From NCBI RefSeq assembly GCF_037203705.1, contig NZ_JBBCAT010000001.1:2515418-2579417 (forward strand): a stretch of 64,000 nt of DNA. Direction: 5' to 3'. Positions 26,489 to 35,578 of this stretch are shown here, in pieces. The notes below the pieces were generated by a model. It ran no database searches. It was given only the letters and a program-made list of their open reading frames with translations, and was not told the origin of the DNA. The DNA is from Prosthecomicrobium sp. N25. GTDB taxonomy: Bacteria; Pseudomonadota; Alphaproteobacteria; Rhizobiales; Ancalomicrobiaceae. A program made the position numbers and the translations under genes. How positions within the stretch are numbered: position 1 is the first letter of the stretch; every line of letters begins with the position of its first letter.

Positions 26489-27454
26489 CTAGTTCAGGTT
26501 TTCCCGCGCCGCGGTGACCAGCGAGCCAGACAGAGCCCCGGTCTGATCCGGGGTCATGTAGACGATGCTGAGCTTCGCATCGGCCGCCTTCTTGCGGAAT
26601 TCCGGATCGTCGATGGCTGCCTTGATGCCTGCGGCGAGCTTTTCCTTGACGGCGGGCGGAAGCCCGGCTGGGGCCAGGAAGGCTCGATAGCTGCCGGCCG
26701 CGAGCAGATCCACGCCGGCTTCCTTGAAGGTCGGCGCATTGAGGCCTTCTGCCCGCGTTTCCGTGCCGGCGGCCAGTGCGCGCAATTGGCCGGACTGGAT
26801 GTAGGGCGCCACAGAACTGACCGTCATCGGCATGGCGCTGAGACTTCCGCCGAGCGCCGCGACCACGCCCTCGTTCGTCGAATCGAAATTGACGATCCCG
26901 AACTTAGTGCCGCTGGCGCGCTGGATGGAAAGGGCGATGAGATAGTCGACGCTGCCCTTGCCTGTCGCCCCGATGGATATGCGCTTGCCTGCCTTGGCGG
27001 CCGAGATCAGGTCGTCGAGCGTCTTCAGTTCGGAGTTCGCCGCCACGGCCAGCACGGCAGGATCGAGCGTCAGGACGCCGAGGAAAGTGAAGTCCTTGGC
27101 GACGTCGTAGTCGACCTTCGACAGGACCGTATTGTTCTGCAACAGGGGGAAGCCCACCATTCCGATGGTGTGCCCGTCGGGAGTGGTCCGGGCCAGCTTG
27201 TTGGCCCAGGGCACGGCCCCGCCGCCGGGCTGGTTGATCACCGTGACCGGCACCCCCAGCGCCTTCTCGAGATAGGGCGCCAGAAGCCGGGCATTGGAAT
27301 CGATGCCGCTTCCCGGGCCGAACCCCAACGTCAGTTCGATGCCCTTGGACGGGAAGCCCTGGGACCATGCAGGATTCGGCAAGACCGAGACGGCCAGGAG
27401 GCCGGCTGCGGACATGAGCAGGCGTAGAGTGGCTGTCCGACGGCAAATGGTCAT
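26489..27454 (-). CDS. tctC: Bug/TctC-family periplasmic binding protein
   Basis: A 321-residue extracytoplasmic receptor of the tripartite tricarboxylate transporter. It has a Sec signal peptide ending at PNPAWSQG, then the Bug-family opening FPSKGIELTLGFGPGSG and the PGGGAVPWANKLARTTPDGH ligand-loop segment. It is the second gene of the operon, before the flavoprotein. Bug proteins bind carboxylated solutes through two bridging waters; the ligand here is unknown but must fit the TctAB channel genes downstream. Confidence 0.93.
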   Translation of the reverse strand: MTICRRTATLRLLMSAAGLLAVSVLPNPAWSQGFPSKGIELTLGFGPGSGIDSNARLLAPYLEKALGVPVTVINQPGGGAVPWANKLARTTPDGHTIGMVGFPLLQNNTVLSKVDYDVAKDFTFLGVLTLDPAVLAVAANSELKTLDDLISAAKAGKRISIGATGKGSVDYLIALSIQRASGTKFGIVNFDSTNEGVVAALGGSLSAMPMTVSSVAPYIQSGQLRALAAGTETRAEGLNAPTFKEAGVDLLAAGSYRAFLAPAGLPPAVKEKLAAGIKAAIDDPEFRKKAADAKLSIVYMTPDQTGALSGSLVTAARENLN

Positions 27455-27500
27455 GGTTCCCTCCGCATCTTCTATGTTTGTTCGATGAGAGACGGCTTAT

Positions 27501-28436
27501 TCAGGCGGCCTTGGACGTGAGGCGCCCGGCATTCTGCAGGGCCCGCTCGATGGCCTCGCGCTCGGCGGAAGCGGGCTGCCGGGTGGGATCGCGAACGACA
27601 GGACGATCGATGATCCCCGCCCGATACATGGCGTATTTCATGCGGGCATGGGCGTCGCTGCTCGGCTCGCCGCGACCGTAGACCACGTCCTTCAGCGGAT
27701 TGATCCGCTCCTGGTATTCCCGGGCGCCCGAGAAGTCCCCGCGCTGGACGGCATTCCAGAGCCCGATGATCAGGTCCGGCAGGAAGGACGCGAAGCCGAC
27801 CAGCGCGCCGTCGACGCCCTGCACCATGGAGGCGAGCAGATACTCGTCGTGGCAGGTCAGAAGGGTCTTGTCCGGGGACGCCTCGCGCAGAACCCTCAGG
27901 TCGTACGCATATTTGTTCATGTCCCGGGTGCCGATCTTGAAGGCCTTGACGGCGGGCATGGCCCCGAGAGCGAGCATCGTGTCGGTCGAATAGGAAGCCC
28001 GCGTCCAGGCCGGATAGACGTGCACCACGAGATCGAGGCCGCAGGCATCGTGAATGGCCTGGAAGTAGTCGATCACATGCTCTTGCCGCATGCCGAACCT
28101 GAGCCACATGTGCGGCGGCATCACGAGGATGGCCGTGGCCCCTGCGTCGCGGGCTTCGCGGGCGTGCTGCTGGGCCTCCCGAATGCCTTCGCAGTTGACC
28201 GCCGAGATGACCGGCATGGAGCCGCCGAGTTCTTCGGCGGCGAGCCGGGTCACCTTCGCGCGCTCGTCGTGCAGCAGCGCGAAGACCTCTCCCGTGTGAC
28301 CGTTCGTCAGAACCCCGGTGATGCCGTCGTGATCGGCGACCCAGCGTACGAGCCGGCGAAAGCCGCGCTCGTCGATCTCCTGGTTGTCGAGAAGCGGCAC
28401 GGACAGGGCGGGAATGATGCCAGCGTAGGGTTTCAT
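27501..28436 (-). CDS. Dihydrodipicolinate synthase-family aldolase/dehydratase
   Basis: A 311-residue class I aldolase-type TIM barrel of the DapA/N-acetylneuraminate lyase family. The substrate-carboxylate motif appears as TGVLTNGHTGEVFALLHDER and the Schiff-base Lys is probably in AVKAFKIGTRD; the usual barrel Tyr is in VVHVYPAWTR. Its place as first gene of a catabolic operon makes a role in lysine synthesis unlikely. Related catabolic members split or dehydrate keto acids. The ATG at 28436 has GAGG upstream and lies ten bases from a palindrome probably bound by IclR. Confidence 0.87.
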   Translation of the reverse strand: MKPYAGIIPALSVPLLDNQEIDERGFRRLVRWVADHDGITGVLTNGHTGEVFALLHDERAKVTRLAAEELGGSMPVISAVNCEGIREAQQHAREARDAGATAILVMPPHMWLRFGMRQEHVIDYFQAIHDACGLDLVVHVYPAWTRASYSTDTMLALGAMPAVKAFKIGTRDMNKYAYDLRVLREASPDKTLLTCHDEYLLASMVQGVDGALVGFASFLPDLIIGLWNAVQRGDFSGAREYQERINPLKDVVYGRGEPSSDAHARMKYAMYRAGIIDRPVVRDPTRQPASAEREAIERALQNAGRLTSKAA

Positions 28437-28446
28437 CTCGACCTCG

Positions 28447-28463
28447 AATTCGGATTGCGAATT
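28447..28463. promoter_or_regulatory. Candidate IclR operator between iclR and the Ttt operon
   Basis: A perfect inverted repeat, AATTCG (28447-28452) and CGAATT (28458-28463) around a five-base spacer, lies in the AT-rich 108-base gap between the divergent iclR-type gene and the first gene of the operon. IclR proteins usually bind short palindromes in such divergent regions. It is ten bases upstream of the aldolase start, so it would act on the leftward transcript. Confidence 0.45.
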
Positions 28464-28544
28464 TTTATTTTCACTGATGGTAACGGTCGATATTTGGATT
28501 ATCAAGGGCCATAGAGAACGGACCCGACTTCCCGGAGAGTCGTG

Positions 28545-29351
28545 ATGGAGCCTGCCCGATCCAAGAATTTGGTGTATTCAGTTGAAAAGGCCTTTCGAGT
28601 CCTGCAGGCCTTCAGCAGTCGCGAACCAGAGCTTCTGCTTTCCGAGGTTGCGAGAGTGGCTGATACGGATAATGCCACGGCGTTTCGTATGCTGAATACA
28701 CTCGTGCATCTTGGGTATGTTGAGAAAGTGATCGGCTCCAAGCGGTTTAGACTAACACTGAAGTGTTTGGATTTGGGCTTCAACGCCATCGCGCATATGG
28801 ACCTGCGCACGATGGCGCGACCAGTCCTGGAAAAGCTCGCGGTCAGCGGCGTGGGGGCGGCTTCCATCGGAATCCTGGACCATGGCGATGTCATCTACAT
28901 CGAGCGGCTCCAGGTCGGCCTGACGCGGCTTTCGGTCGACATTCGCGTCGGGACCAGGATCCCGGCTTTCTGCTCGGCCATCGGACGGGCCATCCTGGCC
29001 CTCCTGCCGGAGGACCGCCAGCGCAACGAACTCGAACGCCGCCCGCGTCCCAGACTGACACCGACTACGGAAACCGACCTCGAGCGGCTGATCGCCATTC
29101 TGGCCCGCGTGCGGGCCGACCGCATTGCCTTGGTGGATCAGGAATCCGTTGTAGGTCTGACGGCCATCGCGGCGCCGATCGTGGGTCTCGACCGGCTTCC
29201 GATCGCGGCGATCAGCATGGCGACGGCGAGCTCGGCCATGGATGCAGAACATTTCCGAGAACAGTTTCGAGGCCCGCTCCTCGAGGCGGCTGAGACCCTC
29301 TCAAAAGCACTTGAGGCGGCGGGCGGTATCATTGGAGGTCCGACAGACTGA
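28545..29351 (+). CDS. IclR-family transcriptional regulator
   Basis: A 268-residue regulator. Residues 8-70 form a winged helix (LVYSVEKAFRVLQAFSSREP, LLSEVARVADTDNATAFRML) and the rest is an IclR effector domain with the usual GTRIPAFCSAIGRAILA stretch. It is divergent from the seven-gene Ttt-flavoprotein operon across a 108-base AT-rich gap and so is the likely controller of that operon in response to its substrate. ATG 28545 is used; a GTG one codon earlier is equally possible. Codon use in its first third is less GC-rich than its neighbours. Confidence 0.92.
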   Translation: MEPARSKNLVYSVEKAFRVLQAFSSREPELLLSEVARVADTDNATAFRMLNTLVHLGYVEKVIGSKRFRLTLKCLDLGFNAIAHMDLRTMARPVLEKLAVSGVGAASIGILDHGDVIYIERLQVGLTRLSVDIRVGTRIPAFCSAIGRAILALLPEDRQRNELERRPRPRLTPTTETDLERLIAILARVRADRIALVDQESVVGLTAIAAPIVGLDRLPIAAISMATASSAMDAEHFREQFRGPLLEAAETLSKALEAAGGIIGGPTD

Positions 29352-29852
29352 TCGAAGGCCAGTTGCACTTTCATACTTTGCTGTGCCGGGGTGCGTGACT
29401 TTGGGGCCTAAGTTGGGACCGGATCGGGTCCGCATTCCTCGTTGACGCCCGGCTTCTCTACGACGCCTCCGACAAGTCCGAAGGGGCTGCCCCCTGCATC
29501 ATCACGGTCAACGGCGCCTTCGCGCGGAACAACCGAGGCCTCGTCACCCGCCTTCTCGTCCATCGCTCGCGGGCCCGATGGCTGCGAGGCCTTCTCGCGC
29601 TTCGACCACCCGAACGGCCTCCAGTATGGACGAGGGGGCGAAAGGTCTGGCCCTTCGTCGTTTTGCGGACTGCAACATCGCGTGAAGCTGATCTACTTGA
29701 ATAACAGTCATCGAGGCGGAAGCCATCCCCGGAAGCAGCCAGCAACCGGGGCCGGGTTGACGGTGTCGGCGTCCTTTCAGCGCCGACCCGGTGATCGCTG
29801 GTGACCCGCGGCGGCTTGGGGTGCCGGCGCGGCCCGGCAGGAAACCCTCCTC
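29352..29852. other. Gene-free gap with possible decayed coding fragment
   Basis: No intact gene is supported in these 501 bases. On the plus strand from about 29410 to 29700 one frame reads like real protein (for example LLYDASDKSEGAAPCIITVN at about 29451-29510), then a different frame reads DGCEAFSRFDHPNGLQYGRG at about 29578-29637. A frameshifted remnant of one gene would explain both. The family was not recognised, and chance cannot be excluded. Confidence 0.3.
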
Positions 29853-30890
29853 ATGTCCGACAATGCCAAACATCGCGTCCGGCAACTGAGTGGACTCCCG
29901 TCCTACCTGGAAGCTCATGGCGTTCCCGCCGAGACGGTGCTCGGCTGCGCGGGGCTCGAATTGAGCGACTTCGAGGATCCGGTGGCGACCGTGACCCGAG
30001 CCCAGTTCGCAACGGTGCTGGCCGAGGCTGCCCGGCAACTCGGCACGCCCGGCATCGGCCTCGAGTACGGGTCATGGATGGGGCCCGGGCAGCTCGGCCT
30101 CTCCGCCAGGGCGGTGCCCTTCGGGCCGACCCTCGCGGACGGCCTGACCGCCGCCGCGCGGCTGGTCCCGCGGTTCCACGGCGAAGCCCGCTCCACCCTG
30201 GAGCGAAACGGCCACGCGGCGGCTTTCACCTTCGACCTGTTCGGCAGCGATCCCCAGTTCGTCTCGCAGCTCTACGAGTGCTGGATGGTCGTCACCCACC
30301 GGGTGATCGCCGCCTTCCTGGGGCCCGCCTGGCGGCCGCTCCTGATCGAGTTCCGGCACCGCCCGGTCCACGCGCAGGCGGTCTACGAGGAGACGTTCGG
30401 GGCCCCCGTCCGCTTCGGCGCGCCGCGATGCGCCCTCTCGTTTCCCGTCGAAGGTCTGGAGTCCCATGCCCGATCCGGGACGGAAGGTCCCGAGGCGGGC
30501 TTCGGCCGCGAGTATGCGAGCCTTTCGATCCAGAAGGAGCGCTGGCTCGACGGAAACCGGCTGATCGAACATGTCGAGCGGATCATCGACGGTTCGCTGG
30601 GCCAGAAGACCTTGTCCTGCGCGGCCACCGCCAAGGCGCTCGGACTGCCTCAGCGGACGCTGCAATACCGTCTGGAAAGCCTCGGCTTGACCTATCAGGA
30701 ACTGGTCGACCGCCGCCGCAGGCGGGCGGCGGAGGAGTATCTGGGCAACCAGAATCGCAGTGTGACCGACGTCGCCTTCCTGCTCGGCTACGACGACACC
30801 TCGCACTTCACGCGGGCCTTCAAGCGCTGGTCCGGCCTGTGCCCGCGCGACTTCAAGCGCCTCGCGGGCCGTACGGCGGCAGGGCCCTGA
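29853..30890 (+). CDS. AraC-family transcriptional regulator (OruR/ArgR-like sensor domain)
   Basis: A 345-residue regulator. The N-terminal 190 residues fit the arabinose-binding-like sensor domain found in OruR-type AraC proteins (GLPSYLEAHGVPAETVLGCA at the start). The C-terminal hundred residues contain the two helix-turn-helix units, including TAKALGLPQRTLQYRLESLG and the AraC signature VTDVAFLLGYDDTSHFTRAF. It ends 12 bases from the acetate kinase gene, which runs toward it, so the two units converge. Its target is not obvious; no divergent operon flanks it. Confidence 0.9.
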   Translation: MSDNAKHRVRQLSGLPSYLEAHGVPAETVLGCAGLELSDFEDPVATVTRAQFATVLAEAARQLGTPGIGLEYGSWMGPGQLGLSARAVPFGPTLADGLTAAARLVPRFHGEARSTLERNGHAAAFTFDLFGSDPQFVSQLYECWMVVTHRVIAAFLGPAWRPLLIEFRHRPVHAQAVYEETFGAPVRFGAPRCALSFPVEGLESHARSGTEGPEAGFGREYASLSIQKERWLDGNRLIEHVERIIDGSLGQKTLSCAATAKALGLPQRTLQYRLESLGLTYQELVDRRRRRAAEEYLGNQNRSVTDVAFLLGYDDTSHFTRAFKRWSGLCPRDFKRLAGRTAAGP

Positions 30891-30902
30891 GGGCGACCGA
30901 GG

Positions 30903-32084
30903 TCATCCTCCCCCGCCGACGAGGGCGGCGGTGTGGCGCGCGATCATCATCTCCTCGTCGGTCGGAACCATCATCACGGCCACCCGGCTGTCCAGCCCCG
31001 AGATCGTCGTGCGGCCTGCCGCATTGGCGTCGGGATCGAGCGAAGCGCCGACCCAGCCGAGCCGCCGGACCACGTCCTCCCGGATCGCCGGCGCGTTCTC
31101 GCCGATGCCGGCCGTGAACACGAAGGCGTCGAGCCCGCCGAGCGCCGCGGTCAGCATCCCGGCGCTGAGCGCGATCCGGTGGCAGAAATAGTCGAGAGCG
31201 AAGCGGGCCCGCGGGTCGGCGCTCGCCAGCAGGTCGCGCACGTCGTTGCTGATGCCGGACAAGCCCTTGAGGCCGCAATCCCGGTAGAGCATGGCCTGCA
31301 CGTCGCTGGCCGACATGCCCTCCTGTTCGATCAGGTAGAGGATCACGCCCGGATCGATGTTGCCCGGCCGCGTGCCCATCGGCAGGCCGTCGAGCGCCGT
31401 GAACCCCATGGTGCTGTCGAGGCTGCGCCCCTCGCGGAGCGCGCACATCGAAGCCCCGCTGCCGAGATGCGCGACGATCACGCGCCCCTGCGCGATGTCC
31501 GGCGCGACTTCGGCGAGCCGCCCCGCGACATACTCGTACGACAGCCCGTGGAACCCGTAGCGGCGCACGCCCTTGTCGTAGAACTGCAGCGGGATCGCAT
31601 AGTGGTCCGCCAGCGCGTCGTGCCCGCGATGGAAGCCCGTGTCGAAGCAGGCGACCTGCGGCAGGTCCGGGCGGCTTTCGAGCAGGCTGCGGATCGGCGC
31701 CAGGTTGTTCGGCTGGTGCAAGGGCGCGAGCGGCTCGAACGCCGTGAGCCGCGCCAGGATCCCGGCGTCGACGAAGACAGGCCGGTCGAAGTCGGGTCCG
31801 CCATGGACGACCCGGTGGCCCACCGCGACCGGATCGATTTCCCGATCGCGCCGCAGCCACTCGCCGACGCGCGCGAGGGCGATCGGGACCGTCGCAACCT
31901 CGCCGGCGGCGAAGCTCTGGTCGATCGCCACGCTGCCGTCCGCGACGGCCCTCAGCCGGGGCCGCACGCCGATCCCGTCCATCTGGCCCTTGATCAGCCT
32001 CGTCAGTGACGAACCGCCGCCGACGCCGAAGACCTGGAACTTCACGCTCGACGACCCGGCATTGACGACCAGGATGGTGTCCAT
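30903..32084 (-). CDS. ackA: Acetate kinase
   Basis: A 393-residue acetate kinase that interconverts acetyl phosphate and acetate with ADP/ATP. It has the N-terminal phosphate motif [16 protein letters not shown], the catalytic-region motif GHRVVHGG, and the second signature [13 protein letters not shown]. The length is normal. It starts six bases after the phosphotransacetylase-like gene. With that gene, and an FNR-like site upstream of the set, it probably recovers ATP from acetyl- or acyl-CoA when oxygen is low. It could equally run in the direction of acetate activation. Confidence 0.95.
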   Translation of the reverse strand: MDTILVVNAGSSSVKFQVFGVGGGSSLTRLIKGQMDGIGVRPRLRAVADGSVAIDQSFAAGEVATVPIALARVGEWLRRDREIDPVAVGHRVVHGGPDFDRPVFVDAGILARLTAFEPLAPLHQPNNLAPIRSLLESRPDLPQVACFDTGFHRGHDALADHYAIPLQFYDKGVRRYGFHGLSYEYVAGRLAEVAPDIAQGRVIVAHLGSGASMCALREGRSLDSTMGFTALDGLPMGTRPGNIDPGVILYLIEQEGMSASDVQAMLYRDCGLKGLSGISNDVRDLLASADPRARFALDYFCHRIALSAGMLTAALGGLDAFVFTAGIGENAPAIREDVVRRLGWVGASLDPDANAAGRTTISGLDSRVAVMMVPTDEEMMIARHTAALVGGGG

Positions 32085-32090
32085 GGCGGG

Positions 32091-33068
32091 TCAGACCTCC
32101 GGCAGCGCCGCGGCCCGCCGCCGCGCGTTCGCGTAGAGCACCGCCACCGCGCAGGACGCCAGTCTCGACCGGACCGAATCGGCGCGCGAGGTGAGGACGA
32201 TCGGCACCCTTGCGCCGAGCACGATGCCGGCCGCGTCGGCCTTGGCCAGGAAGGTCAGGTTCTTGGCCAGCATGTTGCCGGCCTCGAGATCCGGGACGAC
32301 CAGGATCTGCGCCCGGCCCGCGACCTCCGACTTGATCCCCTTGATCTTGACCGCCTCCGGATCGATCGCATTGTCGAAGGCGAGCGGCCCGTCCACCACC
32401 CCTCCGGTGATCTGGCCGCGGTCCGCCATCTTGCAGAGCGCCGCGGCCTCGATGGTGGACGGGATCTTGGGCGTCACCGTCTCGACCGCCGAAAGGATCG
32501 CGACGCGGGGCGTGCCGAGGCCGATCTGGGTGTAGAGGTCGATCGCGTTCTGCACGATGTCCCGCTTCGCCTCGAGGTCGGGGAAGATATTGATCGCCGC
32601 ATCGGTGACGAAGAGCGTCTCCGGATAGGTCGGCACGTCCATGACGAAGACGTGGCTGATCCGCCGCGCCGTCCTGAGACCGGTCCCCGATGCCGTGACC
32701 TCCTTCATCAGCTCGTCCGTGTGCAGGCTGCCCTTCATCAGGAGCTCGCCCGCGCCTTGGTGGATCAGCTCCACCGCCTTGGCGGCCGCCGCATGGCTGT
32801 GCGGGACATCGACGATCCGGTAGGGGGCGATGTCGAGGCCGCCCGCCTCGGCTGCGGCCCGGATCTTCTGAGCGGGACCGACGAGGATCGGCACGATCAT
32901 GCCGAGTTCCGCCGCCTCGACGGCGCCCCCGAGCGAGGTCGGGTCGCAGGGATGGACCACGATCGTCGTTGCCGGCGGAACGGCGCGCGCCGCCGTGACG
33001 AGCCGGTCGTACTTGCTTGGCCGCACGGCCGGTTCCCTTGCGGCTTTTTCCATGATTTCCGCTGCCAT
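32091..33068 (-). CDS. Phosphate acetyl/butyryltransferase
   Basis: A 325-residue phosphotransacylase of the PTA/PTB family that swaps CoA for phosphate on an acyl group. The sequence includes the conserved LMKGSLHTDELMKEV, FVTDAAINIFPDLEAK and VPDLEAGNMLAKNL blocks. It resembles the short phosphate butyryltransferase-type enzymes or the C-terminal part of bifunctional enoyl-CoA hydratase-PTA proteins more than long Pta. It forms an operon with ackA downstream. Whether acetyl-CoA or another acyl-CoA is preferred is not certain, so no gene symbol is given. Confidence 0.9.
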   Translation of the reverse strand: MAAEIMEKAAREPAVRPSKYDRLVTAARAVPPATTIVVHPCDPTSLGGAVEAAELGMIVPILVGPAQKIRAAAEAGGLDIAPYRIVDVPHSHAAAAKAVELIHQGAGELLMKGSLHTDELMKEVTASGTGLRTARRISHVFVMDVPTYPETLFVTDAAINIFPDLEAKRDIVQNAIDLYTQIGLGTPRVAILSAVETVTPKIPSTIEAAALCKMADRGQITGGVVDGPLAFDNAIDPEAVKIKGIKSEVAGRAQILVVPDLEAGNMLAKNLTFLAKADAAGIVLGARVPIVLTSRADSVRSRLASCAVAVLYANARRRAAALPEV

Positions 33069-33202
33069 GGTCTGGAGTCCTCGCTGAAAGCCTCGACGCA
33101 GGGCCTTGAAGGCGCACGAGGCTCAGATCTCATGAGTTCCGTGCCGGCCCATGCCGTTCACGGGGCCTTGCCCGAGGCGCGCACGCGCCGCTGCGCCTCG
33201 GC

Positions 33203-35434
33203 TCAGGATGCCGGCCGCAACTTGCCGCCGCCGCCGCGCGCGGGCATCCGCAACGGCGTCTTGGCGTCCTGGCTTCCGAACAGGGCCTCGATCCGGCCGA
33301 GCCGCTCGAGCGTCGTCTCCGTCAGGTCCCCGGCCGCTGCCAGCACGTCGCGGATCACCTGGACCGCCCCGGTGCGACGTGCCGGGTCCTCCGGCATCAT
33401 GCCCGGAATGGCCGCCAGAGCCGCTTCCTCGTCGATCAGCAGCATGAGGAACTGGTCTCGCACCAGTTGCTTGAAGTCCGCGAGCGTCCGATCCGGCTGC
33501 GCCTGGCGCACCCTCTGGATCGCCGCGAAGCCGCGCTCGTCGATCGACCTGCGGTCGAGGCCGGCGTAGAGCAGCGCCCGCACGGTCGCCTCCCGGATGC
33601 CGCCCTCGGGAATTCTGGCCTTCAGGTCTGCGATCCTGGCGCGCTGCAGCTGATCGTGCAGAGGATCCTTGGCGACACGCCGCAGTGGCTTGTCGCCGTG
33701 CGGATCGACGCCCATCGCGCTCTGCAGCGCCGGCGATCCGTAGATCGTCGTGAAGGCCTGCTCGGACGCGGCTTCGATCTTGAGCCGCATGGCGTCGAGG
33801 CCGGTCTCGACGGCTTCGGACACCCGGCCCTGCATCGCCAGGAAGGGGTTCTCGGGGTCCGCCGGCCGGCGGGCGCCGCGGACCTGATCCGCCATCGCCT
33901 TGACCCCCGCCATGAGAGGGTTCGCGTCGGAGAACAACTCGTATTGCAGGCGCAGCGGATGCATCTGCTGGAGCCATCCGGCGAGAAGCGGATTGGCGAA
34001 GGCCTGGACGGCCGGCTGCATGAAGGTCCGGTAGAGCGCCAGGTTCGTTTCCGAAACCCGGGCCGCCGTCGCGAAGCGCCGGTCGTCGGCCGCATCGTTG
34101 CCGCCGAGGGCGCGGATGTCGTCGAGGCTGCGCGCCTCGCAGCGCATGATCCATTCCCCCTCGATCAGATCCTCTCCGGTCTCCGCGGCCGACCGGGGCG
34201 TGAAGATCGCCTCGTAGAGACCCGGCGGCAGCGTGTCGATCAGGTCGATGTTGGATGAGAACTCGCCGTGCTCCTTCCGGGCGACGCCCGCCGACACGAA
34301 GATCCCGAGGTGACCGACACTCTCATGGACCGTGTAGACGATGGTCTGTCCGAAGGCGCGGATCTCGTCCGTGCTCCCGTAGAGGTCGAGGATCCAGCCG
34401 AGCGCCTGCTGGGGCGGCGTGATGTTGTCACCCTTCGAGCAGAAGACGACGATCGGAGACCTGATGTTGCGCAGGTCGATGGCGGTGCCGTCCGGCATCC
34501 GGATGGTTCCGGCCGCGAGGTTGTTGCCGACGAAGAGCTCGTCGACGATGAACTGGATCTCCTCCGCATTCATGTTGACGTGGCCGCCCCACCAGCGCTC
34601 GAAGCCGAGATAGCGCGGCGCCTCGGTGTCGATCTTGGCGTAGAGGTTGTATTGCTTGCTCCAGAGCGTATTGGCCGGGTTCTGGTTCTCGAAGTTCTGC
34701 ACCAGCCAGGCGCCGTCGAACTTGCCGTTGCCGAGATCGCTCGCGAGCGTCGCGAGCCAGCTGCCGCCGAGCAGCCCGCCGCTGTAGCGCATCGGGTTCT
34801 GTCCGCGGATGCCGGCCCAGTAGGAGAGGGGCGAGCCCGCCACGATGATGGGCCCGAACAACTCCGGCCGAACCGCCGCCAGCATCATGACGGCCCAGCC
34901 GGCCTGGCAGTTGCCGATGACGCAGGGCTTGCCCTCCGCGTCCGGATGCCGTGCCGAGACCGTTTCGAGGAACTGCGCCTCGGCCAAGGCGATGTCGGCA
35001 ATGGTCTGCCCGGGCATAGGCTCCGGCAGGAAGCCCACGAAGTAGCAGGGATGACCGGCCCGCATCGCGACGCCGATCTCGCTGTCCGCCTTGAATCCGC
35101 CGATACCCGGACCGTGGCCCGCACGCGGATCGACGATCACGAAGGGGCGGCGGCCGGGCTCGAGGGTCACGCCTTTCGGCGGTACGATCCGGGCCAGCAG
35201 ATAGTTGACCGGCCGGTCGAGCTTGCGCCCGTCGACGACCAGTTCGACGTCGTACTCGAGGACGTGCGGCGCGGCCTCGGCGATATGCTCGCGATATTGG
35301 TTGCCGCGCTGCCGCATGACGTCCCAGAACAGGATCGTCCGTTGCGCCGCATCGACCGCGAACTCGACGGCGGAGCCCATCAAGCCTGGAAACACCGCCA
35401 GCGGATTGTCCTTCGACGACTGTTCGTTTTGCAT
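33203..35434 (-). CDS. DUF3141 protein, PHA-synthase-like alpha/beta hydrolase
   Basis: A 743-residue cytoplasmic protein of the DUF3141 family. An alpha/beta-hydrolase core (about residues 95-390) carries a nucleophile elbow with cysteine, CVIGNCQAGWAVMM (Cys176), plus candidate Asp336 (FCSKGDNITPP) and His375 (HESVGHLGIF). That Cys-Asp-His set is the catalytic arrangement of polyhydroxyalkanoate synthases. The 350-residue C-terminal part is helical and has no known function. It begins with a strong GGGAGG site and precedes pta-ackA by 134 bases. A role in polyester or acyl-CoA metabolism is likely but unproved. Confidence 0.85.
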   Translation of the reverse strand: MQNEQSSKDNPLAVFPGLMGSAVEFAVDAAQRTILFWDVMRQRGNQYREHIAEAAPHVLEYDVELVVDGRKLDRPVNYLLARIVPPKGVTLEPGRRPFVIVDPRAGHGPGIGGFKADSEIGVAMRAGHPCYFVGFLPEPMPGQTIADIALAEAQFLETVSARHPDAEGKPCVIGNCQAGWAVMMLAAVRPELFGPIIVAGSPLSYWAGIRGQNPMRYSGGLLGGSWLATLASDLGNGKFDGAWLVQNFENQNPANTLWSKQYNLYAKIDTEAPRYLGFERWWGGHVNMNAEEIQFIVDELFVGNNLAAGTIRMPDGTAIDLRNIRSPIVVFCSKGDNITPPQQALGWILDLYGSTDEIRAFGQTIVYTVHESVGHLGIFVSAGVARKEHGEFSSNIDLIDTLPPGLYEAIFTPRSAAETGEDLIEGEWIMRCEARSLDDIRALGGNDAADDRRFATAARVSETNLALYRTFMQPAVQAFANPLLAGWLQQMHPLRLQYELFSDANPLMAGVKAMADQVRGARRPADPENPFLAMQGRVSEAVETGLDAMRLKIEAASEQAFTTIYGSPALQSAMGVDPHGDKPLRRVAKDPLHDQLQRARIADLKARIPEGGIREATVRALLYAGLDRRSIDERGFAAIQRVRQAQPDRTLADFKQLVRDQFLMLLIDEEAALAAIPGMMPEDPARRTGAVQVIRDVLAAAGDLTETTLERLGRIEALFGSQDAKTPLRMPARGGGGKLRPAS

Positions 35435-35578
35435 GGAAATCCTCCCGCGGCGACTGCATGCGCTCGGTGCGCCGAAGATCGGTGACCGCTTCGGTTGTGT
35501 CCTGGACGGATCGGAGCCTCGCGGGACCGCGACGGTCCGCGCTCGACGTCTCTTGCCGGTTCGATCGTCAGCCCGTGG

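Noticed and set aside
27501-28436. DapA of lysine synthesis
   Set aside because: Operon context is catabolic and the substrate loop differs; only family membership was kept.
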